Assembly (NCBI RefSeq): GCF_000002425.4
Contig: NC_037254.1
Span: forward strand, 1,708,758-1,772,757
Reading direction: 5' to 3'
DNA: 64,000 nt
DNA from: Physcomitrium patens
Taxonomy: Eukaryota > Streptophyta > Bryopsida > Funariales > Funariaceae
Both the position numbers and the translations under genes were made by a program. Position 1 is the stretch's first letter. Each line of letters begins with the position of its first letter. Under the pieces are notes generated by a model. The model worked only from the letters and a program-made list of their open reading frames with translations. It was not told the origin of the DNA and did no database searches. Shown here piece by piece: positions 35,497 to 49,518 of this stretch.

Positions 35497-38107
35497 TATG
35501 TAATTGGATACCATATTCAAAAAAATATTTCAATACTATTTCAAATTAGATTGATCATAGTTCGACAATTATTTGATGAATTTTTTTCAACCAAGGCTCA
35601 TTTGATAGCTGTAAAAGAGTACTTTATTTACTATATAGACTACATGTCATTATTCACTACAATTCATTTGTAATACACCATTCTTTATAAAATATGTTAA
35701 TATTAAAATAATTTTTTGAATCATTTTATATCATCTTTGAATGATTTTCTAGTCTTTTCAAATAATATAAGAGTATATTAACATTTTAATTCTTTTCAGG
35801 TTTATGTCTTTGATAGTAAATCTCTTCAAATATAAGTTTAGTCATACCTTTTGGATCTTGTTCTCAGTAAAAGCAATCCATGGCTTTGGCTTAGTTATTT
35901 ATTCTTCTTGCCTTTTTGAAGCAAAATCGGAAGGATTTATTATAGAGATCACTTGTACAGCTCCATTTTTACTAGAAGCAAAGAAGTTCTTCAACTCCTT
36001 AGTCAAAAAGCCAAAACTATCATTATTTGATTCTTCGAACTCTTTAGTATCTATACAAAGTACACAACATTAAAACATGGTGTGATGATGGATGAGCTTT
36101 CAAGTAGGTGCTAATTATGAGCTAAAAATAGATTTATGGTAAATTTGTAGTAGCAATAAGTAGTGATTTTGGATTGATATGATTTACGTGCGTGCGAATA
36201 AGAGCGCCATCTCTTGAATTCTAATTAATAACCTTACTTATCTAGCTACAAAATCAACAAAATTTAAGAAATTAATAATAAAAGGTTTGTTTTATAATTT
36301 CAAATTTCTCAAAATTTATAAAAAAAATATCCCAAATTAATTAAGCAATATAGCAAAATCAAGTGATCAAATCCACAATGCAAATATCTCAAGTGGCAAT
36401 TGATTCAATTGAAATATGAAGTCATTGGAACTGCAACAAGTAGAAAATTTTCAAAAATAGGCCTTCATGAATAAAAAGAAAGTACAGAAGAGATTCTTAT
36501 CCATCTGCAATGAATTACTACATCAACTTAAGATTGTAAAGTTGAAATCAACGCGTTGCCAAATGGTACTTAGAAGATACTAGCATCCTTTACAGATATA
36601 AAATTTGACCATGGTTATGGAATCCAAACATATCTGCGAAAACCAAATTGTGTACATCTTAAGAAAAAAAATTTGCATGACTTTTTCCACAACATTGTAC
36701 CAAAAAAACTCAATTTTTAGTTGTGCTTCCTCCAAAAAATAGAGATTATACATTATTAAATCGTAGTTGTAATATATGACGGATTCAAAATTTTAACTAA
36801 ATATCTCCCATCTATCAAAAATTATAAATACTTAGATTGATTTATTACACATCCAATCGTGAAATTAAATACTTGCTTATTAAACCTCCATAATCTGAGT
36901 ACAAGAATCATGACAGATAATGGGACAAAGTTTGAGAATATGAGGGTCTAATGGACTAGAATTGCATATAGGCAATTTGTGCTAAGGAATTTTCAATTGA
37001 GTGGTTTCAAATTTTGCCTTCTCTCTACTTTGCACTCTTCAATTTTTTTTGTAATTTTTGGCACATAGTTTGTGTTTTTAGGAATTATGTATGGTTTGAG
37101 GTTCAAGGCCTCCATCAATAATCTATGTAGAGATGAGGTGAGTCTCTCATTGGATTCTTATAATATTAAGGGCACGTTTCATGTACCACAACTAGACTAG
37201 ATTTAGACAATGGTGTGTGTTTTCTCTCAAACTAATAGTGGTATAACTTGATTTGATCAATAATTGCAAGTATTTCTTGTTGTTTAGTTAATGTAGTTAG
37301 AATAGAATTGGAACTTTTGATATACAATAGGTGCCATGGCAAAGGGTTAGAAGATTTGAATGAGGCAAGAAGAGCTAGAAGAGGGGGAAAATGTCATCTT
37401 TGAAACAAGCACAAAGATAGATGTCATTTCTAATTATGACTAGTAAAATTGATCGGGGAACAAGGTTAAGAAACTGGAGACTAGGTATGAAAACGAGGTA
37501 TAGGAGCAATGGAAACAAGGATGGGGCATAGGAGTATAATGATGGTTTTGTAACGATGGGTTAATTTAGTAAAAATTTGAGTCGTTCTATCATTCTTTAT
37601 AATTTATTACTTAAAAACTTATAAAAAAATGTTCTTTAATTTAATATCAAAACTTGTAGGTTCTTGATAATACTTCAAAAGATTATTATTTTATTTTATT
37701 TTATTTCAATTATGATAAATAAATAATAAAGAAAGAAGAAAGTAGGCATTATTGGAATCACTTGACTAATAATTACATCTATTAAAAGGTTTGTATTAAG
37801 AAACAAAATTATATTTCTATTTGGATAGAAACAAAATTATTTACAAACTTAGGATCTTAACAATCTTAGTTCCAAATAACAAATGAACATATTATTAAAA
37901 AAATAATTTATATTACATATCTAATTTTAAATTATTATAATAAATTTTGGAGTTTTATTTATTGATTTTATTTATTCTTTATTTTTATATCAATGATATT
38001 CATAATTTTAATTTCTGAATCAAAAATTAATAAAACATGTAAAACAATTTGAAGAATAATTTAAAATTATTCTTTAAAATTTCTTTTTTATTACTATTGC
38101 AAATTAA

Positions 38108-38110
<3 letters not shown>

Positions 38111-38173
<63 letters not shown>
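38111..38173. repeat. (AT)n microsatellite
   Basis: About 31 AT units. Confidence 0.95.
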
Positions 38174-38180
<7 letters not shown>

Positions 38181-38338
38181 ACTGTTTTTTAAAGTTTCTA
38201 AAGAATAATACTATCATAAAGTTTGAAAAAGAATAATTCAAAAAAAAATTATTATTTTTTTGTACTTAAAATATTATCTATAAGATAAAAACATATGTAA
38301 AAAGTGTAGAATTAATATATTTATGTCAAGGAAATTAA

Positions 38339-38341
<3 letters not shown>

Positions 38342-38395
<54 letters not shown>
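38342..38395. repeat. (AT)n microsatellite
   Basis: About 27 AT units. Confidence 0.95.
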
Positions 38396-38396
<1 letters not shown>

Positions 38397-39012
38397 CTTT
38401 GAATAATTTACAAAGTAGCTATTAATTAATTCAAAACATAAATACATAAAATCTTCTACTTTTTGGCTAATTTGTTTTGTTATTAGTATTATTTAATAAC
38501 AAAATAGTCTTTTTAAGATGATTAGGTTGTTTTTAATCAAAATCATTAAAACACTAGTCAAGATTTTTTTTAAAAATATATCTATTTTGTAAAAAAATAT
38601 TATATATAGTATTATTTATTAATAAATTCTAGACTTTCTATCTATCTTACTTCTAATTATAGAGACTTATTACTAAGAATTTCAAACTAACAATTTTGAT
38701 TATCTCTAAGATAGTATTCAATAATAAGGATATATAAAATCTCTTGCAAAATGGTGATATTAAATTATATTGTAGTAGTGTTATTATTACAATACACTTG
38801 GTAAAAAGTTAAGTATAATTGAATTAAACACTAAATTATACCATTTTTATAATTCTATAATTCAAAATTTAGCATCTCAATTAAAGAGAGCAAAAAAAGA
38901 CAGTAAAAAATAATGTTAAAAATAGTATTAATTTTCTAATATTATTATAATTTCAAAATAAATAATGAATAAAAGATATTGTTGGTATAATAATTAATGA
39001 GATATTAGAATA

Positions 39013-39017
<5 letters not shown>

Positions 39018-39051
<34 letters not shown>
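39018..39051. repeat. (AT)n microsatellite
   Basis: About 17 AT units. Confidence 0.95.
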
Positions 39052-39053
<2 letters not shown>

Positions 39054-39579
39054 CAGAAATTGATAGATTATACATAATTTTTATTTGATACATATTCTTA
39101 AATAAATAGATCTTTAAAAATTTATTATAAATTATTTGATAATTTTACAAGGCTATTTTGTGTAGCATGTTAATAATTCTATATGACTTTGAGGCTTGCA
39201 TAATAAATATATTAGAATTTTTTCAAGTTGTTTAGTATTCATGTTTAACTGTTTGAAATTATGACCTAATAATATATGTTGCCATAAAATGACAAACTAA
39301 CAAAATACATATTAAAATAAGTGCAATACTAATCTAAAATCAAATACAATAAATAATTTAAATAAAGCAGATGCTGCATCAATCCAGAAATAATCATGTA
39401 TGATATCATTATATTGATTTTTTGTGAAAAAGAAGTCTTACATATTATCAGAAGGTTTTTCAAACAAATTATTGGATATTTTGTTGAGGTTATTGAATTA
39501 AAAGATGATATATTTTTTTATTTAAATTCATCTATTCACTAAAATGAGAATCCATCCACAATAATTCATCCATGATTAA

Positions 39580-42010
39580 AATATTCATCCAGATTGATTT
39601 CCTTCAAACTCTACATTCTTCCACCTAAACCTAACATCATCCGTCTAAATTCATCCAACGTAACAATTCATCATGTGGAACTTCACCACGCGGAAGAAAA
39701 TGTCGACAACGCCTTTGATGCAAAGGTAGCAACCGCCGAACAGCAGCGACACCAGGTCACGAAATTGAATCCCTAGAGTAGTTGATGCAGTCCTACTGCG
39801 AGAATGTGGGCTTGCTCATCATTTGACAACGCCCCCCTTTATGCTTGCCACCGTCACAGCCAAGACATTGACCAGTAGGCAAAGTCTACCAGAACATGCG
39901 CCACTTCCTTGTCAAGGAATCACCCTCAAGTTATGCAAGCGTGTCAATTCTTGATCCCTCTTAAGGTTCCTCCAGAAAGCTCTTGGACCAGCTCAATACC
40001 CAATTTTGACGACCTTTGGATTTGCAACAACCACTTTACGCAGCTTTGGCAACACCACTTTGCATTAAACCAACTCCTAATACCAATTTGTTAACTAATC
40101 ATAATCTCTCTTTTCTTTTTATTTTTAATTTTTTGAACAGCCACCATTCTTTCTTGAGCTCCTAATTATGAGCACTATAACTGAAACAAATTCAAGTCCA
40201 CTTTGCCTAACGAGATTGCTGTTTGTCTGTAAAAGACTCTTTAACTTCAATACATTGGAAGTAACAATTGAAGATTTAGTTCCATGCCACGCAAACGGTT
40301 AGTGGAGTCTTGGATTGTTAAAGTACAGAGCTGATTCAGCAAGAAACAAAGCCGCAATTATTTGAGGAACGAAATGGTCCTCAACTGGACAATGAATCCA
40401 AAGACAGTTGCAAAAGTTAGAAGGATGCACTTCGGTCGTTGCAACTCGGCTATAGCAAATCCACAACCCAAGATCCAGTTCGACAATTAGCACAATGCCG
40501 GACACCAGGATCACTCAGTCTTGCGCTCCCAGGTTAGTGAGAGGAGCGGACATCAGCTTCAGTTTCTTGGTTCCCTGCGTAGCCACCAGCAGGGAAGAAA
40601 TGAATGTAAAGAGTGGAACCCTCCCAGATCAATTTAGAGCCATTCCAACCGCAAGTCACAGCAATCAAAGAAGGTTGATGTCCTCAACAGTACGCCACAG
40701 CAGCAGGTCCTTTGCAGTCCACAACACCCACAATGCCGCACTGCAGTTGATGATGCCGCAGCTTCCGCAAGCAATACTCAGTCGAGGCCACAAAGGAAAA
40801 CAAAACAAAACAAAAACAAAAACAAATACTTGCAAGGTGAGCTCTAGCCGCAATCCACCGTTCCAACAGACAATCAATCGCCTCAACTAAACCAGGCCTT
40901 CAACCACCTCGAGAAGACAACGACAATAGAAGCTCCTATAATAGCTCAGAACAGAATTTGATATTGTTTGAGTCCAGCAACTAGCACCAATGCCACTGCA
41001 ATCAGCTTGACAACCGGGACGACAAAATATCAAGATCTTAAGTCGATGACAATCAGTCTAGCAGGGCAACGGAGCATGCCCTGACTCTTGCCACACGTTG
41101 TCGGAACCACCGGGACCTGCTCTAGCACCGCTCCGAAAAAGAACATCGACGGGAACACCCAGCAACCCCGACCGCAACAACCACACAAAAACGGAGCTCT
41201 GGACCGTCAAGGACTGCTCCGCCAATTTGCAAGTCAAATAAATAATAATATTAAAAATAAAAAAATAAAAAAATAAAAAACAAGAACCACCACCAAGGCC
41301 GCGCCGCCTACGAAACGGCCAACCTTGAATAACAACCCAGCAGAGATCTAGGCGCTGGACCCCGTCGCAACAACCTGTACCGCCAGAGATTGACTAACCA
41401 ATAGGAAAATAACCCGATTCCAGCATTAATCGCCGCACAGCCTTAGCCACGCCGCATTTCACGTTGCATGACCCTAACACGATAGACGGACAGACTAACC
41501 TCCGCTCCTTGCTCCTAACACAAACAGGGTGACTACACCGCTGCTTGCCACGGAGCACGACCAAAAAACAAACGTAGCACTAGTCCGGTGCCGGACCACC
41601 AACACAACTCGGAAGAAAAAATGGAAACTTTAACGCCCCTCCAAACCCAGCCGCTCCGCAACCGCACGCAGCCACCAACACTCCACACCCGTTACGAGTC
41701 GATCGAAGTGGCTTTGCCGCTGGACAACACCATTGTGAACACCACCGGCGACCACCGCACACTGTAACAACCAAGAAGACCTTGCAACACCGCAGCAACA
41801 ACCCCGCACACAACAACGAAAAAATAAACGGGAGAAGAGCTCCGCGCAAATCAGAGCTCAGAACTTGAATACAAAAAAGGGAGAGAAAAACTATCACCCC
41901 GATCGACCCCTACCTGGGAGCGTCAACCGCACGTAGGAAGCTCGGGGGACAGACCTCCGAGAAAACAGTAGGTGAAATTGGGAAGGATTAACACAGGAAG
42001 TAAGAAAGAA
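39580..42010. other. GC-rich island, no gene recognised
   Basis: Base composition switches abruptly from very AT-rich to balanced or GC-rich for about 2.4 kb, then back. The plus strand is rich in CAA/ACC (41.1-41.9 kb) and has a CAAAA-type simple repeat at about 40796-40828. Open frames on both strands (for example 40495-40890 plus and 41580-41897 minus, the latter Cys/Gly/Ala-rich) look like composition artefacts. It could be a non-autonomous element or captured genic DNA; nothing recognisable supports either. Confidence 0.4.
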
Positions 42011-43080
42011 AAAGAAAAAAGAAACCCAGTACCACTTGGAGTGTGAGACAGAACAGTTTATTTTCATTTTTATTTTCCTATTTTACTCTACCTTGTTTCT
42101 TTTGACTTCGCCTTTGTCCATGATTAATTTCCTACATTGTTTCTATATATATATATATATAAAAATAATCTTTTAATTTATTTTATTGTTATTTCATCCT
42201 ATCAAATATTCTTTTTGGAAATTACTTTTTAGAAATTCTACAAGAAATTACAATTCCACAACTCCATTCTATTTTTTCTACTTATCTAAAGACTCCTACA
42301 CTAACTCACAAGACCTTGTGATTTTAAGCACAGTAAGTGTATTCATTTTGCTAAATACATAAGTGAGTCAATTCATTGACTCAGACAAATCAATAAATCT
42401 TGGTTCATAAATCATTTAGCAAGTGAATCTATTTTAACTCTTTAACTTCTTCAAATTTGTATGGTTTTAAGTAGTTTCACTTTTGTTTTACCTTTGAGTA
42501 TTAATTTTTATTTCTTAAAAATATTAAGTACTAGTTATTATTTAAATAAAAAAATATATTATTTTATTTTTTATTTTTTATTTTCATATTTTATAGTGTT
42601 TTTGTAAAATACTCTATATTCAACCATACATTTGGAACATTTTAAAATATAAATAATTTCATCTTAAAAAACACAATTGCTCAAACTTTAATACTAAAGT
42701 TGCCATAATATACATTATTTATTATAAACAACTACTATTTTTTATTTAACAACAATAATAATTCATACTAATTTCTTTGTAATTATTTAAAATACATAGA
42801 AAAGTCTTAATATGTATTTGATATATTTTAATAATAATAGAAAAGTCCTTAATATAATGATTATGTCTCAATAAATTCAACTCCAACATGATATTAAATA
42901 TTACATAATTATTTTTTAATATAATAATTTTTTTTAAAAAATAATTTGAATAAATTTAAGGTAATCAAAGTATCTTGTTACTACTTCCAAATGTTAATAA
43001 ATACTATTGTTCAAATAAACTAATCATGGCAATGTATCTTATACATATTGTGCAATCTTCACCATCTTGCAATTATCAAT
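42011..43080. other. AT-rich spacer
   Basis: Nothing recognisable; short (AT)n at about 42148-42160. It lies downstream of the decayed LRR array. Confidence 0.5.
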
Positions 43081-44215
43081 GACAACTTTTTATCTAAGAA
43101 AGCTTAATCAATTCTAAGGGCATCTCTTCAAAAACCTCACATTCAAAACACCATTCAATTTTTCACACCATCATGCCATCAAATGCTCCATCTAATTTCT
43201 TTAAATTGATGTAATTCTTGAAAGCATCTAAGGGGCTCAAAGATTCTTGACACCACCTATAGTTCCTTATATCCACTCATATCAAAGACATTCAATAATG
43301 AAAATGTTTAGATTGCATCAATTGTAATCTTTAGCTTCTTAATATCTTCAAACAATTCTTTTTGCTTAAAGAGATTTTTTAATTCGAAGAGCATCTCTTC
43401 TAAATTCACACAACCATAAAACCTAAATATTTTCAAACACTTCATATCATCACTTGTTGTATCTAGTTTCTTCAAGTTGAAACAATCTTTGAAATATAAT
43501 TCTTGAAGATATGTAAGGTGCTCAAAGCTTTTTGGAACCACTTCTAATTACTCACATTCCTCCATATACAAGTAATTCAATGATGTCAATCCTTCAAATG
43601 CATCATGTGCAATCTTTAGCTTCTTGCAATTTGTAAACCACAACTCTTCTAACTTAGAGAGATTCTTCAATCCCAATGGCATCTCTTCTAAATTCTCACA
43701 TCCTGAAAATGATAACATTCTCAAATCCTTCATATTAGCACATGTTGCATCTAGTTTCTTCAAGTTGATGCAATCCTTGAAATATAATTCTTGAAGACAT
43801 GTAAGGTGCTCAAAGCTTTTTGGAACCACTTCTAATTACTCACATTCCTCCATATTCAAATAATTCAATGATGTCAATCCTTCAAATGCATCATGTGCAA
43901 TCTTTAGCTTCTTGCAATTTGTAAACCATAACTTTTCTAACTTAAAAAGATTCTTCAATTCCAATCGCATCTCTTCTAAATTCTCATATCTTGAAAATGA
44001 TAACATTCTCAAATCCTTCATACTAACACATGTTGCATCTAGTTTCTTCAAATTGATGCAATCTGTGAAATCTAATTGTTGAAAACATGTAAGGTACTCA
44101 AAGCTTTTTGGAACCACTTCTAATCGCTCACATCCACTCATAATTAATATATTCAATGATGTCAATCCTTCAAATACATCATGTGCAATCTTTAGCTTCT
44201 TACATTGTTAGGGAT
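43080..44215 (-). repeat. 288-bp LRR tandem array, 3' portion (3 units plus a degraded one)
   Basis: Units start at 44117, 43829 and 43541, then a decayed unit to about 43.1 kb. After removing element B and one copy of its target duplication, the 288-bp register continues from 50550 with an offset of about ten bases, so this is the same array. Two junctions (43835, 43547) carry TAA at the recurrent stop position; 44123 has CGA. Confidence 0.9.
44211..44215. repeat. Target-site duplication, left (TACAT)
   Basis: TACAT precedes the 5' LTR of element B and recurs at 50346-50350. Confidence 0.93.
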
Positions 44216-44603
44216 ATAGTCCTTAGAACCTTCTAGAGACAAGCTTCTATAACCTTCTAAAAGCAAGTCTCTGGAATCTTCTAGAAGCTTTTTAGTTGGT
44301 AGAAGATGTTAGGGACATAGTCCTTAGAACCTTCTAGAGATAAGTTTCTAGAACCTTCTAGAAGCATGTCTTTGGAACCTTCTAGAAGCTTCATAGTTGG
44401 TAGAAGTTACTTGAGAAGCTTCCTAAATAGGAGTATATATTGGAATTGAGGCTGAAGAGTTCTTCAGTCTCGACAACACATCTCTTGGAGCTCTAGTTCA
44501 CTTCTCTTGTATTCTTCATGTATTCATCTGATTAATCTAGTTCTTGCCAGTTCTTCTTGAACTTTTTATTAGATCTCAAGTCTGTATTTCTGTGTCCATG
44601 ACA
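44216..44603 (+). repeat. 5' LTR of element B, heat-shock-element-like modules
   Basis: Starts TGTTAGGGATATAG and ends CCATGACA. The first 200 bases hold about six GAACCTTCTAGAA-type modules, including perfect GAAnnTTCnnGAA triplets. The start of the LTR is itself repeated at about 44309. A TATA-like GAGTATATATTGG lies near 44430. Confidence 0.9.
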
Positions 44604-44630
44604 GTTTGTCGAGACTTCACTCGCCTCAGA

Positions 44631-44639
44631 TATCAGAGC
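44631..44639 (+). other. Primer-binding-site candidate of element B
   Basis: TATCAGAGC, 27 bases after the 5' LTR, matching the core of the initiator-Met primer site; spacing is unusually long, as in element A. Confidence 0.45.
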
Positions 44640-44883
44640 TAGTTTCTTCTTTGTTAGAGTGTGGATTACCCCTCTGCTTTCAAGTGTACTAGCATTTTAG
44701 AAGTTGCGGATTACCCTCCTCTAAACTGATACTTCTTTTATTACAATATTGGAGTCTTATTCTTCTTGGAGAGAGTAGATTACTCCTTTTTTTGAAGCTC
44801 TTAAGGCATTTTAGAGGTTGCGAAGTACCCTCCTCTAATCCAATATTGTCTTCTTGTAGAGTCATTTCTGTCATTCTCTTAGA

Positions 44884-45842
44884 ATGGCCGGGGGCCAAGA
44901 CATTAGTATGATGGAAAGTTCAGAGTTCAAGTTGGATGCTATCATGAATGCCCTCGCTATGTTATTACAAAGAACTGCAGAGATTGAAGGAGTCGTGGCA
45001 AGGCTTTATAATGATGGAACATCTGAGATGGCACAATCTAGGTTGCACCAGCCTCAAACTTCTGCACTTGAAGAAGCAACTTTGCCTCAGGTTCGACAAG
45101 CACCGCTGGTTCTACAACATAAGGAGCCCCAAGTTAGCCTTCCAGACAAGTTCGATGGTACGCGTTCCAAGTTTCGAGGATTTGTCAACAAAATCAGGTT
45201 GACAACGGTTTTACAGTCCGAACGCTATCCAACGAAGGAGTCACGTATTGGGCTTGTTGGAACCTTACTTACAGGACAAGCTCTATCATGGTTTGTTCCT
45301 TTGTTTGAGAAACGATCGTCCATACTAAACAACTTTGAAACCTTTTTGGAGGCGTTTGTAGAAGCATTTGGTGAATATGATAAGGTTCGGTGGGCTACAA
45401 TAAAGATCCAGTCACTACGACAAGGGCTGAGTTCTACATCAATCTATGCATCGGACTTCAGGCAATTAGCATGCGACATCAATTGGGATGAAGAAGCATT
45501 GATGAGTCAATTCTATTGGGGTTTAAGATACGATGTGAAGGATTTGCTGTTAACTCTTCCTGATCTGCAAAGGCTCAACGAAGCTATTAGCCAAGCTGTG
45601 AAGTGTGATATCCGCGTATTCCAACGTCCCTAAGACCAACGTTCAAGACAACATACGGTTCGCCACATCCCAACTATGTCGACAAGCAGTGTGAATTCAC
45701 ATTCAGAGGTAGAAGACATACAAATTAATGCGGTACGTGTCAAATCTCTTACTCTAGAAGAAAAAAGGCGGCGTATGGAGGAAGGTCTATGCTTGTATTG
45801 CGGTGAAGAAGGCTACAAAGTTGAAAACTATCCCAAGAAGTA
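44884..45842 (+). mobile_element. gag region of element B
   Basis: Begins at an ATG (MAGGQDISMM). It holds the retrotransposon gag capsid pattern (FDGTRSKFRGFVNKI, LLTGQALSWFVPLFEK) and a zinc-knuckle remnant near 45790-45840. Similar throughout to the gag of element A. Broken. Confidence 0.9.
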
Positions 45843-45914
45843 AAATCGACGTATTATCAAGACTAGGGGCACATTTATTCAGGAAAACGAGGATGCCCAG
45901 CCACAATAGGAACC

Positions 45915-48900
45915 GTGCGGCTGGACAGTGAAATATCGCAACAACAACCAGGTTCCTTTCTTTCCGCTCAACTTGCCCTTTGTTTTACAATCTCTTTGCC
46001 TATTGGCCCTCAGAAACTAAGAACCTTAGCATTATTAGATTTAGGAGCATCTGCTTGTTTTTTAGATGAAGAATTTGCGAAGCATCATAAGATCCCTTTA
46101 GTACAAAAATCCAAACCTATTCACGTTGAGGTCATAGATGGACGACCTTTATTCTCTTAAGTATCACCCATGAATCAGAACCTATAGAAATGACGTTTAA
46201 GGGCCATAGTAGTCATATTATTTTTAATATTATTAGAACCCCATGAAATCCTATTATTCTTGGTCTTTACTGGTTGGAAAAGCATAATCCATCCATAGAT
46301 TGGAAGTTGAGGAAGATGACCTTTCCCACAAAACCACCCAAGAGCAAGCCTAGTAGAAAACCCCGAATCGAGAAATCCTTATTTATTGGAGCAAGAACGT
46401 TTATAAGATCGTCCAAGGAAGGCACACCATTTGTCATTTATACGACTCCAACTACTGGGGAGAAGATCTCGACAACAAGTATACCAGAGCAATATAAGGA
46501 TTTTAAGGACGTGTTTTAAAAGAAGAATGCCGACATGCTACCGGAACACCGACCATATGATTGCACCATAGACTTGCAGGAAGGAGCACAACCGTCTTTT
46601 GGCCTAATCTACAATCTATCACACACGGAGTTGGTAGAATTGCAGAAGTACATCGACGTGAATCTAGCCAAGAACTTCATCCGTCATTTAAAATCGTCAG
46701 CTGGAGCATCCATCTTATTTGTGAAGAAGAAAGATGGCTCATTGCGGATGTGCGTGGACTATCGAGGCCTCAACAAGGTAACAAAGAAGAATCGTTATCC
46801 GTTATCTTTGATTTTTGGTCTCTTAAAACAACTTGGACGTGCAAGGATCTTTACAAAAATTGATCTAAGGGGAGCTTACAACCTCGTACGAATCAAGGAA
46901 GGAGATGAGTGGAAGACAGCGTTCCGTACAAGGTATGGCCATTTTGAGTATAATGTCATGCCCTTTGGTCTTACCAATGCTCCAGTGGTCTTTGAACATA
47001 TAATGAATGATATTTTTCGAGAGCACCTTGACGATTTTGTTGACATCTATTTGGATGATATTTTGATATTCTCCAAAAAAGAGGAAGAGCATGAAAAACA
47101 CGTTCGTTTGGTCTTGGAGAAACTATGCGAATAAGGACTATATGCCAAGTTGAAGAAGTGTTTATTTCACCAAATAGAGATGGAGTTTTTGGGGTTTGTT
47201 GTGACTACGGAAGGCTTGAAGATGGACCCCAAGAAGGTAGAAGCAATCGTGTCTTGGGAGGTTCCGAAGATGGTTAGAGACGTACAATGCTTTCTTGATT
47301 TTGCTAACTTCTATCGAATCTTTATCAAGAATTACTCTCAAGTTGCTGCTCCTCTCACTCGGTTGACATGCAAGGATAAGGTGGAATGGGACCTCTGGTA
47401 GAGAAGGCGTTTCAAGACCTGAAGACCGCATTTAGTATGGCTCCAATCTTGGTACATCCAGACTTTACAAAGGTCTTTTATTTAGAAACTGATGCTTTGG
47501 ATTTTGCTTTAGAAGCTGTACTTTCACAAATGGGAGAAGACAAGAAGCTCCATCCGGTTGCATTCTATTCTTGAAAGTTCTCTGCTGCTGAAATCAATTA
47601 TGAGATCCAGGATGAGGAACTTCTTGCTATAGTGGATTCTTTCCAAGAATGGCATCACTTTCTTGAAGGAGCTGCACATCCAGTGACCGTATACACAGAT
47701 CACAAGAATTTGGAGTATTTCATGTCGGCTCGAGTTCTAAATCGACATCAAGCTCGGTGGAGTATGTTGCTATCTAGGTTCGATTTTGTTATCACTTATC
47801 GACATAAAAAGCAGCAAGGACTATCTGATGCCTTATCGAGGAGATCGTATCTTGTACCAAAGGCTGGAGAAATAGTGTTTGATCAACAATGTATGACATT
47901 GTTGAAGCCAGAGCAATTTCAGCTTTGCACTACTATTTTGCCAATTGATGCTGACTTCCTGAATCATGTACGTGCCGCGATCATTGAAGATTCAGTAGCC
48001 ATTGATATTAAGCAGCGTGCCAATGACGACAAGTTCAAGGTGGAGGGAGATCTTTTATACTTTGAGGAGCGGTTATATATCCCAAAAGGACCAGCACGAC
48101 TCCGAATTCTTCAATCTCGCCACGATTTTCCAACTGCCGGACATTTTGGATTCAACAAGACCTTGGAGCTTATTTCTTGAGATTTTTGGTGGCCCCAAAT
48201 GTGGAAGGATGTGAAAGATTTTTGTCCTCTCCTGCGACATCTGTTCAAGATTCAAGAATCCTCGGCATCGCCCTTATGGACTCCTACAGCCATTGCCGAT
48301 TCCACGTCGACTATGGTCTTCAATTTCCATGGACTTCATCATGGACCTGCCATCATCGAACTCATTTGACAGCATCTTTGTCATCGTAGATCGGCTTACA
48401 AAAATGGCACACTTTGTCCCTTCCAAGAAGACATCATCTAGTGAAGTCACAGCAAGGCTCTTTCTCAATAATGGGTATCGTTATCATGGACTACTAGATG
48501 ATATCATATGAGATCGAGGAACCCAGTTCGTATCAAAGTTTTGGAGATCTCTCTTTGAGATACTAAAGGTGGATATCAAGCTTTCTTCGGCTTTTCATCC
48601 TCAAACTGAAGGCCAAACGGAACGGGTGAACCAAGTCTTGGAAAAATACTTACGATGCAGCATCAACTATCAACAAGACGATTAGACCACATATCTGCCG
48701 CTAGCTGAGTTTGTATATAGCAACACCCTCCATGCGTCAACTCAATACACACCATTCTTTTCCAACTATGGGTATCATCAGAAGCTTGATTTATTGAGTC
48801 CATCAACAAATAACAATCCAACAGCTGAAGGATTTACGAAACAACTATCAGAGCTTCAAAATACGTTGAAGCTTCAATTACAATCCGCTCAAGAATCCTA

Positions 48901-49385
48901 CAAGGCGTCTGCAGATAGATTTCGGAATCAAGTACCTACTTTCAAAATTGGAGATAAAGCATGGCTTCTTCGATGAAATATCAAGACCAAGCGACCATGT
49001 GATAAGTTGGACTATCGAAGATTGGGACCATTTATCATCCAGAAGCAAATCAATCCAGTGGCGTACCGTCTGGAATTACCGGCTTCTATGAAGGTACATC
49101 CAGTCTTTCATGTTTCTCTGTTGGAGCCTTATCGAGAGTCGTCTTTTCCTCGAAGAGTGCAATGTCCGCCACCAAGTATTGAAATCGAGAAGTATGAGGA
49201 ATACGAGGTTGAAAAGGTACTGGATTCACGGCGAAGGTAGGGCAAGTTAGAGTATCTTATTCATTGGTGCGGCTACGACATTAATGAGCGAACGTGGGAG
49301 CCAGCTGAAAATCTCGCCAATGCGCTGCAAAAGATACAAGAGTTTCATCAACAACATCCTCATAAAACTAAGCTGATTCGATGAT
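45915..49385 (+). mobile_element. pol region of element B
   Basis: Protease (about 46030), reverse transcriptase (46.6-47.1 kb, YLDD box), RNase H (47.4-47.8 kb), integrase (48.1-48.7 kb) and chromodomain (about 49.2-49.35 kb), in the standard Ty3/gypsy chromovirus order. Broken in about ten places. Confidence 0.92.
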
Positions 49386-49518
49386 AGCTTCTTTCTGAAG
49401 CTTGCTCACCCAAGAATATAAGAAAGGGGGAGAGCACCACCAAAATTCGTAGTTGATGTAGTTATTTTCTCCAAGATAAAATAGAATTTTTTCAGTAGAC
49501 ATAGTTTAGTCTTCTAAT

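Larger units (their letters stand above)
35497..39580. other. AT-rich non-coding block
   Basis: About 4 kb with no recognisable gene. 35690-35830 resembles the end of the fossil D LTR at 20830-20930, so LTR debris continues here. The remaining short frames show no domain. Three long AT microsatellites are listed separately. Confidence 0.5.

Noticed and set aside
41580-41897. Cys/Gly/Ala-rich minus-strand frame of 105 residues, possible secreted peptide
   Set aside because: Composition follows the GC-rich island; no conserved cysteine spacing, and the island has equivalent frames on the other strand.
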